NCBI GenBank assembly: GCA_947451145.1
Contig: CANFXW010000003.1
Location: 1-64,000 of the forward strand
Length of the DNA: 64,000 bases
Origin: Sphingomonadaceae bacterium
GTDB lineage: Bacteria > Pseudomonadota > Alphaproteobacteria > Sphingomonadales > Sphingomonadaceae
Reading direction: 5' to 3'
Shown here: piece after piece, positions 18,109-30,200 of the stretch
How the letters are laid out: each line of letters starts with the position of its first letter
Numbering within the stretch: position 1 is the stretch's first letter
Notes under the pieces: generated by a model
The model's input: only the letters and a program-made list of their open reading frames with translations
What the model was told of the DNA's origin: nothing
Databases searched by the model: none
Program-made: the position numbers and the translations under genes

Positions 18109-18143
18109 TTCCGGCGTAAACTGGCAGACAAGGGAGAGCTTCC

Positions 18144-18542
18144 ATGGCTGCCAGCGGATTGGACCACATCAACATCCTGACCAATGATCTGGAAGCGACG
18201 GCCGCTTTCTATGAGCAGGTGCTGCAACTGACACGCGGCAAGAGTCCGGTTCAGGTGCGCGGTCTGGATGGCGCGTGGATGTTCGATCCCTCGGGCAATC
18301 CCATCATCCATCTCGTCGGCAATGCGCCGGGGCTGAGCCTCGCGGCTGGCCGCACTCCCGGCCAATCGACCAATGCCGTCCACCATGTCGCCTTTCGCTG
18401 TTCGGGCTTTACCGAAACGCAGGAGAGACTGACTGCGCTCGGCCTCGAATATAGGGTCAACGACGGCATGTACGGGCTGCGCCAGATCATGGTGCAGGAT
18501 CCCAACGCGGTCACCGTGGAAATGAACTTCACGGGTGAGTAA
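18144..18542 (+). CDS. VOC-superfamily (glyoxalase/dioxygenase fold) protein
   Basis: A 132-residue single VOC module of paired beta-alpha-beta-beta-beta units: LDHINILTNDLEATAAFYEQVLQL as the first unit, VHHVAFRCSGFTETQERLTALGLEYRV as the second, ending IMVQDPNAVTVEMNF. Metal ligand candidates are the His of LDHINI, the His of HHVAF and the Glu of VEMNF, the usual H-H-E set. The substrate is unknown. GGGAGAGC precedes the ATG. It lies 35 bases after the nitronate monooxygenase, so both may share a transcript. Confidence 0.83.
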   Translation: MAASGLDHINILTNDLEATAAFYEQVLQLTRGKSPVQVRGLDGAWMFDPSGNPIIHLVGNAPGLSLAAGRTPGQSTNAVHHVAFRCSGFTETQERLTALGLEYRVNDGMYGLRQIMVQDPNAVTVEMNFTGE

Positions 18543-18624
18543 CCTCCTGTAAACTTGGGCTTGCGGTGTTGCCGCGCATATGAAACCCTCGCCGCTTGCC
18601 GCAAGGGCGGCAGAGGAGGGCCTT

Positions 18625-19338
18625 ATGTCGCAAGCATTCCCAACACAGCCGCGCCGTGCATTTTTGGCAGGCGTTATCGCCGCCGCACTCTACGTGCCGA
18701 TCAGCGCGCGGGCGCAGATCCTTTCAGGCACTGGCCTCGGCTCAAGCCTGACCGGACTGCTGGGCAAAGCCAGCGATTCCTCGCTCGACAAGCTGTCGCA
18801 GCCGGGCGCTTTCTATAATGATCCCGCTGTGCGGATCCTGTTGCCGCTGATCGGCGGCAGCAGCGGCATGGGCGGAACTCTGGGCAAGCTGCTCGGCGGG
18901 GCGGACAAGCTGGGGCTGACCGATGGCATCACCCGCAAACTCAATGATGCCGCCGGCTTTGCCGCCAAGGAAGCCAAGCCGGTGTTCCGCGCGGCGATCG
19001 ACAAGCTGACGCTGGCCGACGTTCCCGGCATTGTCAGCCAGAACAACGGCGCAACGCAGTATCTGCGCCAGAGTTCGGGCGATGTGCTGCGCGGCAAGTT
19101 CCGCCCGTTGATCGATAGTGCCCTGACCAAGGTCGGGGCGTTCAAGGCTATCGACAGCCTGTCAAAGAAAAGCCCGCTGCTCGGCCTCACCGGCGTGACC
19201 CGAGACAAGCTGGGCAATTCGGTGACCGATCAGGCGCTGAACGGCATCTTCAGCTATATCGGCGCCGAAGAAGGCCGCCTGCGCGCCGATCCGCTGGGCA
19301 AGGCGGGTGGGCTGCTCAAGGGCATTCTGGGGAACTAG
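18625..19338 (+). CDS. DUF4197 exported protein
   Basis: A 237-residue protein whose N terminus QPRRAFLAGVIAAALYVPISARA has the twin-arginine pattern R-R-x-F-L and an Ala-x-Ala cleavage site, so export may use Tat. The mature part, FYNDPAVRILLPLIG, GITRKLNDAAGFAAKEAKPVFRAAIDKLTLADVPGIV and GIFSYIGAEEGRLRADPL, fits DUF4197, a helical family of unknown function. The ATG at 18625 has GAGGAGGG just upstream; an earlier ATG would spoil the signal peptide. Its stop overlaps the 3' end of the convergent DUF4139 gene. Confidence 0.85.
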   Translation: MSQAFPTQPRRAFLAGVIAAALYVPISARAQILSGTGLGSSLTGLLGKASDSSLDKLSQPGAFYNDPAVRILLPLIGGSSGMGGTLGKLLGGADKLGLTDGITRKLNDAAGFAAKEAKPVFRAAIDKLTLADVPGIVSQNNGATQYLRQSSGDVLRGKFRPLIDSALTKVGAFKAIDSLSKKSPLLGLTGVTRDKLGNSVTDQALNGIFSYIGAEEGRLRADPLGKAGGLLKGILGN

Positions 19339-20909
19339 TCCTTCGCCCGCTCCGCATCGGCATAACTCCAGACCACCTTGGTCTCGCTGCCCGGAGCCAG
19401 CGCCATCTGCCACAGCTTCTTGCCCGGTTTGCTGACCAGTTTGGCGGGCAGGCCCTTGTAGATCAGGCCGTCACCAGTGGGGAATTCGAACTCGTAATTC
19501 ACCGCAAACGGATTGGCGTTGCGCAGGGTGGCGGTGACCGTGGTCCAGCGCTTGGCTTTGTCCTGCTCCGACTTGCGCTGCATGGTGACGCTGGTGGGAT
19601 TGCCGAAGACCATCTCCACTTCCTCGTCCACCGCCTTGTCGCGCATGGTGCTTTCGCCGATCAGCTGGGTGCCCCAGGGGCTTTCCTGATAGACCACCGC
19701 CTTGCCGGCTGGCAGCGGGTTGCCGAGGCCCTCCGCCTTGCGGTTGCGGAAGCGGAACAGCATTTCGGGGCTGTCCGGCTCGCCCGAAACCTTCGAGCGA
19801 TAGATCAGCGAGCCATTCACCTTCTCGGCATTGAGGAAGGCCACCTGCTTCTGCGAATGGGCGGCGACGGTGACGGGGATGGGGATGCGGTAGAGCTTCA
19901 GGTCGCCCAGTGCTTCGGACACGGCGGTGATGGCGACGGGCGCATTCATCGCCCTGGCTTCCATTTTTTGTGCGGTCACAACAATGTCCGCCGATTCCAT
20001 CATCATCGCCATCGGCGGCGGCGGTGCGGGTGGGGGAGGTGGCGGGGGAATGCCGTAGCCCAGATCGCTGGTCGTGGTTCCAGCGGGCCAGCAGCTGTCC
20101 CACTTGTTTAGATTTTCCGCCTCCCAGCGCGCATCGCGTCCGGTATCATCGCGGGTATCGTCAGAACGGTTGATCCGCCCCGCCACCGCGCTGGTGGTGG
20201 CATCGACAAAGCTGGTCTCGTCGCCGCTCGCCATGGTCAGCCATGAGAGCAGGCTCATCGACTTGCCGTCGTCGGCCAGCTTGGCGACATAGGTCGCGTC
20301 CCAGTCAAAGCCGGTGGCGATGTAGGCGAGGGTAATCGTCACCCGCCCGCCCGGCTGGTCCTTGGTGGTCATCGACAGCACCGGCTTGGCGGAGAGGCCA
20401 GCAGGCGTGCCCGGATAGATCAGCGTCTGGTTGAGCCCCGAGCAATACACCGCCTCCACCCCGCGCGGGGTAGTCAGCACCAGCCGGTTGGCGGCGGAGC
20501 GCACGGTGGCGCGCTCCTCGGTGACTTTGCCGGTGGCGGGATCGGTGCGCTTGAGGATTACCGATTGCCCGGTGAAGCCATCGACCAGCCCTTTCTGGCT
20601 GAGCAGCGCGGCATCGCGGTTGCGCTCGCGTGGATCGGTGCCGAACAGGATCGCCGACTGCGGCACAATGCCGCCCGCCACGCCCTCAAAGCGCACGGTG
20701 ACCACACCGGGGGGCAGGTCGATCGTGCGGGTTTCGGCGATCAACGCGAAGGACGATGGATCGCTGCGATCAATCTCACCCTCACCGCGATTGGGGTCGC
20801 GGTAGAGGGTGACGGCGACCTTGTCCGGCGCAGCCGAGGTGATAACCGGTGCATCGGCTAGGGCCGGGGCAGCTATGGCCGCTAGGGTAATGGCGAGAAG
20901 TCGCCGCAC
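19335..20909 (-). CDS. DUF4139 exported protein with TonB-box/plug-like insert
   Basis: A 524-residue protein with a Sec signal (MRRLLAITLAAIAAPALA). The body has the DUF4139 features: an N-terminal strand region with VTVRFEGVAGGIVPQSAIL, the TLAYIATGFDWDATYVAKL and LLSWLTMASGDETSF segments, and a C-terminal TVTATLRNANPFAVNYEFEFPTGDG. Between the halves lie a poly-proline run (288-299) and residues 308-334, beginning DIVVTAQK and continuing NAPVAITAVSEAL, which reads like the TonB box and plug start of a TonB-dependent receptor. No beta-barrel follows. DUF4139 function is unknown. It is the second of two tandem paralogues, 10 bases behind the first. Confidence 0.85.
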   Translation of the reverse strand: MRRLLAITLAAIAAPALADAPVITSAAPDKVAVTLYRDPNRGEGEIDRSDPSSFALIAETRTIDLPPGVVTVRFEGVAGGIVPQSAILFGTDPRERNRDAALLSQKGLVDGFTGQSVILKRTDPATGKVTEERATVRSAANRLVLTTPRGVEAVYCSGLNQTLIYPGTPAGLSAKPVLSMTTKDQPGGRVTITLAYIATGFDWDATYVAKLADDGKSMSLLSWLTMASGDETSFVDATTSAVAGRINRSDDTRDDTGRDARWEAENLNKWDSCWPAGTTTSDLGYGIPPPPPPPAPPPPMAMMMESADIVVTAQKMEARAMNAPVAITAVSEALGDLKLYRIPIPVTVAAHSQKQVAFLNAEKVNGSLIYRSKVSGEPDSPEMLFRFRNRKAEGLGNPLPAGKAVVYQESPWGTQLIGESTMRDKAVDEEVEMVFGNPTSVTMQRKSEQDKAKRWTTVTATLRNANPFAVNYEFEFPTGDGLIYKGLPAKLVSKPGKKLWQMALAPGSETKVVWSYADAERAKD

Positions 20910-20919
20910 AGTCTTGCCC

Positions 20920-22419
20920 TTACCAGGGGGTAAGGAAAGTGACGGTCAGCTCGGTCTTGCCATTGGCAGGCACCGGAACCTCCCAGTGACGCGTATCAAC
21001 GTCATCTTGGCTCCCGGGGATGGACTCTGCCGGAATACGCAGATCACGCCACCACCACCATTGGCCGAGGCCGGACTGGACCACGTCAACCGTCACCGGC
21101 ACATCGCGGGCATTGGTGACGACGTAGCGCATCTGCGTGCGGTAATATTGCTTGGGGCGCTCATAGGTGGCCTCTTTCACCGTGCCATCGGGATAGGTGA
21201 CTTTCCAACGGGCGAATTTCTCCCACTCGTCGGTGGTAATCACCTCCCGTTTGTCGATCACCGGCTGGACCTTCACGTCGAAGGCATCACCGGTGCGAAT
21301 GGCGAGGCTGGAGCCGCCGGGGGTGTGCGGGATCTGGCTTTCGCCGATGAACTGGGCGCGGCCCTGGCTGTCACGCATGTAAACCCGTACGGTGCCCGCC
21401 GGGAGCGCGGCGCCGATGCCGCCAGAGCGCGAGCTTGAGAACTTGATGATCGAGGCCGCGCTTTGTGCCTCGCTGGCATTGTTCAGCCAGTAATTGCGGA
21501 ATTCATAGCCCTTGCGCGCCGGAACGCCCTCGGCATTGAGGAAGCTGACCTGCTTGGTCTGGGCATTGGCAATCGTCGTGCGGCCATCGATCGGATAGAC
21601 GTGGAAATCGCCCATCTGCGCGCCGCCGCTCTCGGTGCCGGGCTGGTTGCCGCGCGGACGAACCACGCCGCCATAGCGCGGGCCATAGCTCTGCTGGATC
21701 TGCCCGACTTCGCCCGCGACCATCAGCACTTTGGCATTGGTGAAAGTGGTGCCGGTGTTGTTGCTCAACGTGATCCAGCCCTGCATGTCGAGCTTGCCGG
21801 CCTTTTCATCGAACAGCGTTACATAGTCTGATTTCCAGCCGAGCCCGGGGGTGAGATAGCTCAGCGCCAGCGGGCGCGTTCCCGCGCGGTTGGCATCGAC
21901 CGTTACCGACAAGGTCGGGCGGGCGCGCAGGTTTGGCGGGATCGAATCGAAGATGACGCGGACGGGCAGGCCATCATCGCGGAGCACCTCGATCCGGTCA
22001 CCGATCTTGAGCACCACGCCGCCGTTCGCCGCCATGACCAGCGCCCGCTCACGCGTTTCCGCGCCGGTCGCCGGGTTGGTGCGCAGCAGAGTGACGGTCT
22101 GGCCCACTGCCTTTTCCATCAGCGCCGAAGGGGTGAGCAGATCATAGTCAAAGTTCTGCTCGACAATGCCGAATCCATCGCCCGACAGCGTCACAGTCTC
22201 GGGGCGGATCTGCGCTGATACGTCAGGGAACTCCTGGCGGCTGCGGCCGTTCGGCAGGTTCACCTGCCGCTCGTCATGCACCAGCGCGAGATTGTTGTTG
22301 TAGATGGTGATGGCGAGGTCACCCTGAGCCGATTGGGGCGCCGAACCCGCGCTTTGCGCCGGAGCAGAGGCCGGAATAACGGCAAGACCCGCAAGGAGTC
22401 CCAGTTTTATTAGGCGCAT
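20920..22419 (-). CDS. DUF4139 exported protein
   Basis: A 499-residue paralogue of the next gene, with signal peptide MRLIKLGLLAGLAVIPASAPAQ. It has the DUF4139 series: DLAITIYNNNLALVHDERQV, the LSYLTPGLGWKSDYVTLF and MQGWITLSNNTGTTFTNAKVLMVAGEV strands, and a C-terminal RYVVTNARDVPVTVDVVQSG ... VPVPANGKTELTVTFLTPW. It lacks the poly-Pro/TonB-like insert of its neighbour. The pair is probably one transcript; both are predicted periplasmic or outer-membrane-facing. Function unknown. Confidence 0.87.
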   Translation of the reverse strand: MRLIKLGLLAGLAVIPASAPAQSAGSAPQSAQGDLAITIYNNNLALVHDERQVNLPNGRSRQEFPDVSAQIRPETVTLSGDGFGIVEQNFDYDLLTPSALMEKAVGQTVTLLRTNPATGAETRERALVMAANGGVVLKIGDRIEVLRDDGLPVRVIFDSIPPNLRARPTLSVTVDANRAGTRPLALSYLTPGLGWKSDYVTLFDEKAGKLDMQGWITLSNNTGTTFTNAKVLMVAGEVGQIQQSYGPRYGGVVRPRGNQPGTESGGAQMGDFHVYPIDGRTTIANAQTKQVSFLNAEGVPARKGYEFRNYWLNNASEAQSAASIIKFSSSRSGGIGAALPAGTVRVYMRDSQGRAQFIGESQIPHTPGGSSLAIRTGDAFDVKVQPVIDKREVITTDEWEKFARWKVTYPDGTVKEATYERPKQYYRTQMRYVVTNARDVPVTVDVVQSGLGQWWWWRDLRIPAESIPGSQDDVDTRHWEVPVPANGKTELTVTFLTPW

Positions 22420-22514
22420 AACGATCCCCTTCCCATTTCCCGAAACAAGAATGACGCAAAGTCAATCAGTTGACCAGCAACAATGCGATGTTCGAAATTC
22501 ACTGCCATCGACCC

Positions 22515-22542
22515 CTTGTGTTGCCAGAAAGCCACACTATCT
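22515..22542 (+). promoter_or_regulatory. Candidate heat-shock (RpoH) promoter of clpB
   Basis: CTTG (22515-22518) and CTATCT (22537-22542) are separated by 18 bases. This agrees with the alphaproteobacterial sigma-32 pattern CTTG-N17/18-CYTATNT at all but one position. It lies about 30 bases before the clpB ATG, whose ribosome site is the GGAGGG at about 22554. clpB is a classical heat-shock gene, which supports the call. Confidence 0.5.
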
Positions 22543-22571
22543 GATGTGTAACAGGAGGGTAATACACTCAT

Positions 22572-25147
<2,576 letters not shown>

Positions 25148-25151
<4 letters not shown>

Positions 25152-26125
25152 CGACGGCGCACAAGCTCTTCTGGCGGGCGCGGGGGTTCGAAATCCTCGC
25201 GCCGCCAGATCGCATCGACTGGCTCCTCGGGATCGGGAATGGCGAAATCGAGATAGCCGAAATAGGTGGCGATCTGCCGCTCCTCGGCGTCAACTATCGC
25301 GGTGCGGCCATGCATGAAGCGGGTGTTATCGACCATCATCAGGTCGCCCTTGCGCCAGCGAACGGCTGAGGACAGCGCGTCGCCTGCGGCCTTGATCGCC
25401 TGCAGCCAGTCCTCAGGGACAGGGCGATAATCGTCGAGCAGGGGGAAGTCGGTGCGGCCATTGTTGAACCGCGCGAACAGCAGAAAGTTGCCGAAAGCCG
25501 GCTCGTCGCAGAACATCGGTTTGTGCAGCGCGGGCCGCGTGAACAGGCGCGCGACGCGGCCATCGTTGAGCCGCATGAACTGGTATGGACAGCCCGCTGG
25601 CGGATTGCGGAGCAGGTTGTCGTCGGGCGTGGCCGTGCCCAGCCAGTATTCCAGCTGCGATGGCCATGTGCCTTTCAAGTAGACGAGACGCCGCCCCTCC
25701 AGCCCGCGTCGCACCTCGTCCGGCAGTGCTTTGACAAGTGCCACGCCATCGCAAACCGTTGTCAGGCCTCCCTGGCCCGGCGCGGAAAGGCAGCCGAACA
25801 TCGCGACATCGGGCTTCCACGGTTCGCGCGAGAGTTCGGGGTGGAGCGAGAAGGCGCTGGTGCCGCCATCGACAGCATAGATGCCGTTCACCGGATCAAG
25901 CGGGGTGCGGCCCGGGCTTTCGTTGACCACGCCGGTTTTGCAGAAGCGTTTGGCGAATGCGTAGAACTGGTTGAGATCGGCATCAAATCCGCGAAACAGG
26001 ATAACGCCATGCTGCTTGTAGCGGGCAATTACCTCATCGTGATCGAGCGCCATGATGTCGCGCTCGCTGGTGGGTTCAACCAGCACCATGGGCCTGCCCG
26101 CTTCGGGTGGAGTGTAATTCGCCAT
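25148..26125 (-). CDS. TauD/TfdA-family Fe(II)/2-oxoglutarate dioxygenase
   Basis: A 325-residue non-haem iron oxygenase. The metal triad is visible as H95-P-E97 in FSLHPELS and H272 in NTRFMHGR; the Arg of EERQIATYF is the likely 2-oxoglutarate ligand. [10 protein letters not shown] near the N terminus is the usual TauD/CAS-like beginning. TauD homologues hydroxylate taurine, 2,4-D or diverse small molecules and peptide-linked amino acids; nothing here fixes the substrate. It is divergent (50-base gap) from a P-loop sulfotransferase-like gene, so the two probably act together. Confidence 0.85.
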
Positions 26126-26175
26126 CGCGCAGCAAGCGATAGCCGAGCCGACCGGCGGAGGCTATAGTCTGCAGC

Positions 26176-27141
26176 ATGACCCCAACACTCGAACAGCTCT
26201 TCACCTCGCCCGATCACTATCTGCACTCGTGGGATGGCGGAAATGCCGTGTTTGTCCCCATGGACCGCGCGGCATACCAGCGGTCGATCTTCCTCGACCG
26301 GCGGATTTCACCAGCGGGCGAGGGGGCAATGGGCGTGCCGGGCGCCACCCTGCTGCAGGAGCCGCACAAGGCATTGCAGACCGGGTGGATATTCCACGTC
26401 GCGCATTGCGGATCGACCTTGCTGGCGCGGGCGCTTGATGGACTGGCCGATAACCTTGTGCTGCGCGAGCCTTTGGCGCTGCGGCAACAGGCCTTTGCCG
26501 ATAATCCGGCGCAGCTGGCGCTGACGCTTGCTTTGCTGTCAAAGCGTTATGGCGGGGCGGGGCAGACGGTGATCAAGGCCAATGTGCCGGTGAACTTCCT
26601 GCTCAGCCAGATTGCCGCGGCTGATCCTGCGGCACCGGCGGTGTTCCTGCACCTTTCGCTGTCGGACTATCTGCTGGCGATTCTGCGCAGCGACAACCAC
26701 CGCGCCTGGCTGCGCGGGGTGACGCAGCAACTGGCGGTGCATCTGGGCGAGATCGAAAACCTGACCGATGCCAAGCTCGCCGCCGCGCTGTGGCTGGCGA
26801 TGATGCGGCGCTTTGCCGATGCGATTGATGTGATGCCGAACGCGCGCAGCCTGGATGCCGAGCACTTCTTTTCCGATCCGCGTCAGGCGCTGGAAAAGGT
26901 GGCCAAGCTGTATGGTATGGCGGCGACGCCAGCCGCGCTCGACGCCGTGGTTTCAGGCCCGCTGTTCTCGACCTACTCCAAAAACCCCGCCCACGCCTTT
27001 GACAATGCCGCCCGGCTGGAACGCCGCGCCGCGATGGCCGAAGTGCTGGGTGACGAGATTGCCGAGGCGCAGAACTGGGTCGAACGCAATGCGCCCGATG
27101 CCGATGATCTGGCGGCGGTGATCAAGGGCTCGGCGCTCTAA
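26176..27141 (+). CDS. P-loop sulfotransferase-like protein
   Basis: A 321-residue protein with a P-loop-like motif at about 75-82 in FHVAHCGSTLLARALDG. This resembles the 5'-PSB loop of PAPS sulfotransferases and related unassigned P-loop proteins (usual form G-x-x-R-S-G-S/T). The basic motif Arg is less clear: HLSLSDYLLAILRSDNHRAWLRG could supply the 3'-phosphate contact. The C-terminal half is helical and charged. I cannot confirm sulfotransferase activity; a kinase-like or other P-loop role remains possible. It faces away from the TauD-like gene and ends at a bidirectional terminator shared with the TonB receptor. Confidence 0.6.
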   Translation: MTPTLEQLFTSPDHYLHSWDGGNAVFVPMDRAAYQRSIFLDRRISPAGEGAMGVPGATLLQEPHKALQTGWIFHVAHCGSTLLARALDGLADNLVLREPLALRQQAFADNPAQLALTLALLSKRYGGAGQTVIKANVPVNFLLSQIAAADPAAPAVFLHLSLSDYLLAILRSDNHRAWLRGVTQQLAVHLGEIENLTDAKLAAALWLAMMRRFADAIDVMPNARSLDAEHFFSDPRQALEKVAKLYGMAATPAALDAVVSGPLFSTYSKNPAHAFDNAARLERRAAMAEVLGDEIAEAQNWVERNAPDADDLAAVIKGSAL

Positions 27142-27160
27142 ATCTTTCGGGATCGGGCAC

Positions 27161-27203
27161 AAAAAAAGGGGCGGCGTGAGTGATCACGCCGCCCCGGTTT
27201 TTT
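27161..27203. terminator. Bidirectional rho-independent terminator
   Basis: A 12-bp perfect stem (GGGGCGGCGTGA, 27168-27179, with TCACGCCGCCCC, 27184-27195) and a 4-base loop are flanked by seven A on the left and six T on the right. It can stop both the P-loop gene (plus) and the TonB receptor gene (minus), which converge here. Confidence 0.95.
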
Positions 27204-27213
27204 GTGATAGTTC

Positions 27214-30200
27214 TTAGAAGCTGGCCTTGAAGCCTGCGTAGAAGAAGCGGCCGGTTGTGTCATACGGATCACCGCCAGCAGTGCCGAGCAGACCAAGCGG
27301 CGGCTTGGTGTCGAACACGTTGTCCATGCCCACGTAGAAGTTGAACTTGTTGTCAGCCATCTTCAGATTCATGCGCATTGAGTGGTAGAACACCGAGGGG
27401 TACATCACCTCCTTGGTCAAGTCCGCATTCTGTGGATCGAGCAGGGTCAGTGTGCCGGGGGTGCAGGTGCGACCATCGGCACCAGCGATACCGGTGAAGG
27501 CACCCGCGGTCGGGCAAAGGCCGGTGTACTGGTGTTGAGCTTCCCATGTGCCGATTGATTGCGGGCCAAGGTAACGCGTGGTCCACGACATCGAGAAGTT
27601 GCCGACATCGATGTTTGCGTAGAAGTTGGCAGCAAAGATTGGATCGCCCAGTTCACCCAGCTGACGGTTCGGAACGAACGGCAGCGTCGGATCGGTGAAG
27701 TTATCCAGCCGCTTTACCAGCGTGGCAATGCCGCGCAGGGTCAACTTGACGCCGTTACCGAAGTTGTGACGGTACTGGGCGTCAAAGTCGATGCCTTCAG
27801 TCTTCTGGGCAGCAAAGTTGATGCCGCCAGAAATCACTGCAGGCTGGACGAAGAGGCCAGTTGTCGAGTTGCGATTGACGACTGCGCAATACGGATTGTT
27901 GATGCCGCTTACGCTGTCATAGCACAGGTTGACGATGGTCTGGGCGCCCAGCGTGGCGATCAGGTCAGTGACCTTGATCTTGTACCAGTCAGCCGAGAAG
28001 CTGAAGCCCGGGATCCAGCGCGGGGTCAGCAGAACGCCGAGGGTGACGCTGCGGCCCTTTTCAGCCTTGAGGGTGGGGTTGCCGCCAGAGACGAAGCCGG
28101 TTGACGAAGTCAGAGCCAGGCAGTTCCTCCATGGCGTACCCACAGCGCCGTTAAACGCTGTGCCATTGCAAGCCGCTGAAACCGCGGCCGTAACCGTGGT
28201 CGGAACGCCAGCTGCAGCGCAGTTCTGCACGCGGATACCAGTGCCGATGCTGCTCGAGTCGCAAGGATCGGTCAGCTGAGCGAAGTTCTGTGAGAAGGGC
28301 GAGAACAGATCGCTCTGCGTTGGCGCACGCACCGAAGTAGCGAACGAGGCGCGGAACTTGATGTCATCAATCGGAGCATAGATCGCATCGGCATTCCATG
28401 CCCAAACCGTGCCGGTCGAGGTGTTGTAATCCGATACGCGGCCTGCGCCGTGAACCGACAGTTCCTTGCCCAGCACCGAATCCTTCAGGATCGGCAGGTT
28501 GATTTCGCCGAATGCTTCCTTAACCGTCAACTTTTTGGGGTTGAACGGCTGGATCGCGTTGAGGAACGTGCCGCCCGAAGCCGTCAGTGCATCAAATGCG
28601 CTGCTGGCTGTTTCTGCACGATACTCGGCGCCGAGAGCGAAGCCAACCGGGCCGCCCGGCAGCGAGAACAGCTGCGAAAGATCGCCGCTGATGCTTGCTG
28701 TTGCATCAAATTCAGTTGCCTTTTCATCGCGGTGAGCGGTGGTGTTGACGAATGCCAGGGCCGCCGGGCTCGCCTGATTGACGCCGAACAAGTTGATCGG
28801 AACGCAATCGGTGCGGCTGTTGGTTGTCGAGTTGATCCGGCAGATAACCTTCTGGCCGGCAGCGTTCAGCACAAAGTTGCTTCCTGTGAAGCCGGTCGGT
28901 GCCAGTACTGCGTCAGACGCAAGGTTGAAGCCATCGGGATTGCCGTTGACGTCGAACAGCAAGAGGTTGTTGACCGAATCCATCTTGGTCTTGAGCTGAC
29001 CGTAGTTGACAGAAACGTCATAGTGCCAATCTTCGTTGAAGGTGCCTTCAACGCCGGCAACGATACGATAGGTTTCGCGCGTATGCTTTTCTCCGCGACC
29101 ACCGAAATCGGTGTTGAAGCGGGCAAGATTGATCGTGCTGGTAGCGACGTTGCTGCAGAAGCCGTTGGCTTGCAGGATTGCGAGATTGGCCGCAGTCAGG
29201 AAACCGTTGTTGCAGCGAATGGCAGCACCGCCAACGCTCTGCGGGCCGGAGTTCAGGAAGCTCGGCTGACCTTCCTGAATTGCGTTAACCCGAACATACT
29301 TCGCTTCAATGTAGGGACGGAATGCGTCGCTAACGTCATAGTGGGCGAGCAGGTTGAAGGAGTAACGCTTCAGGCCTGCGAACATCTGGCCTGTGTTGCG
29401 CAGGGTGGCGCCTTGTCCACCAAGCTGGTTACCAGAACCGACCGGCGCATAGGAAAGCGTCGGCGTGTCGATGAAAAGGTCGCCTGTCGGGCTAAACCGC
29501 AAGTAACGGCGAGTTGAGCTAGACGACGCGTCAAGCGGTCCAACCGTGCCGCCGTCGCTGATCGCCGCGTTCTTGACGCCGCAAACGAAGGTCTGGTCGG
29601 GAATACCGTCAGTCGCGCTGAAGCCGATTTCACCGCCAGCAGCTCCCTGCAGGTCGGTGGTCTGGAACTGGCAGCGACCCGAAAATGCGCCGGTCAGCGA
29701 GTCACGGTCGCTGAAATACAAGGGGCGGGCCTGCGCATATTCAGCCGAAATTGCGATGTTGCCGCGGCCGTCGGCGAAGTTCTTTCCATAAGTGCCAGCG
29801 ACGAAGTAGCTGCCACGATCGCCCTGCGACGAAATGCCGCCCTGACCCTTGACCGTGAGGCCTTCGTAGTTGCGCTTCAGGATGAAGTTGACCACACCGG
29901 CCACAGCATCCGAACCATAGATGGCCGAGTTACCACCGGTCACGACATCGACGCGGTCAAGCAGATCGACCGGGATGGTGTTGGTATCAACAAGGTAGTC
30001 ACCCGGGCTTGCCGTGATGTGGCGGCGGCCGTTGACCAGAACCAGCGTACGCGAAATGCCGAGGCCGCGAAGATCGAGCAGGTTCAGGCCGGCCGTACCG
30101 ATGAAGCGGGTAGAGTTGCCCTGGCTGTAGGTGGAGCGGATCGATGGCAGATCATTCAGCGCGTCACCAAGCGAAACCTTGCCCTGCTCAACCAGCTGGG

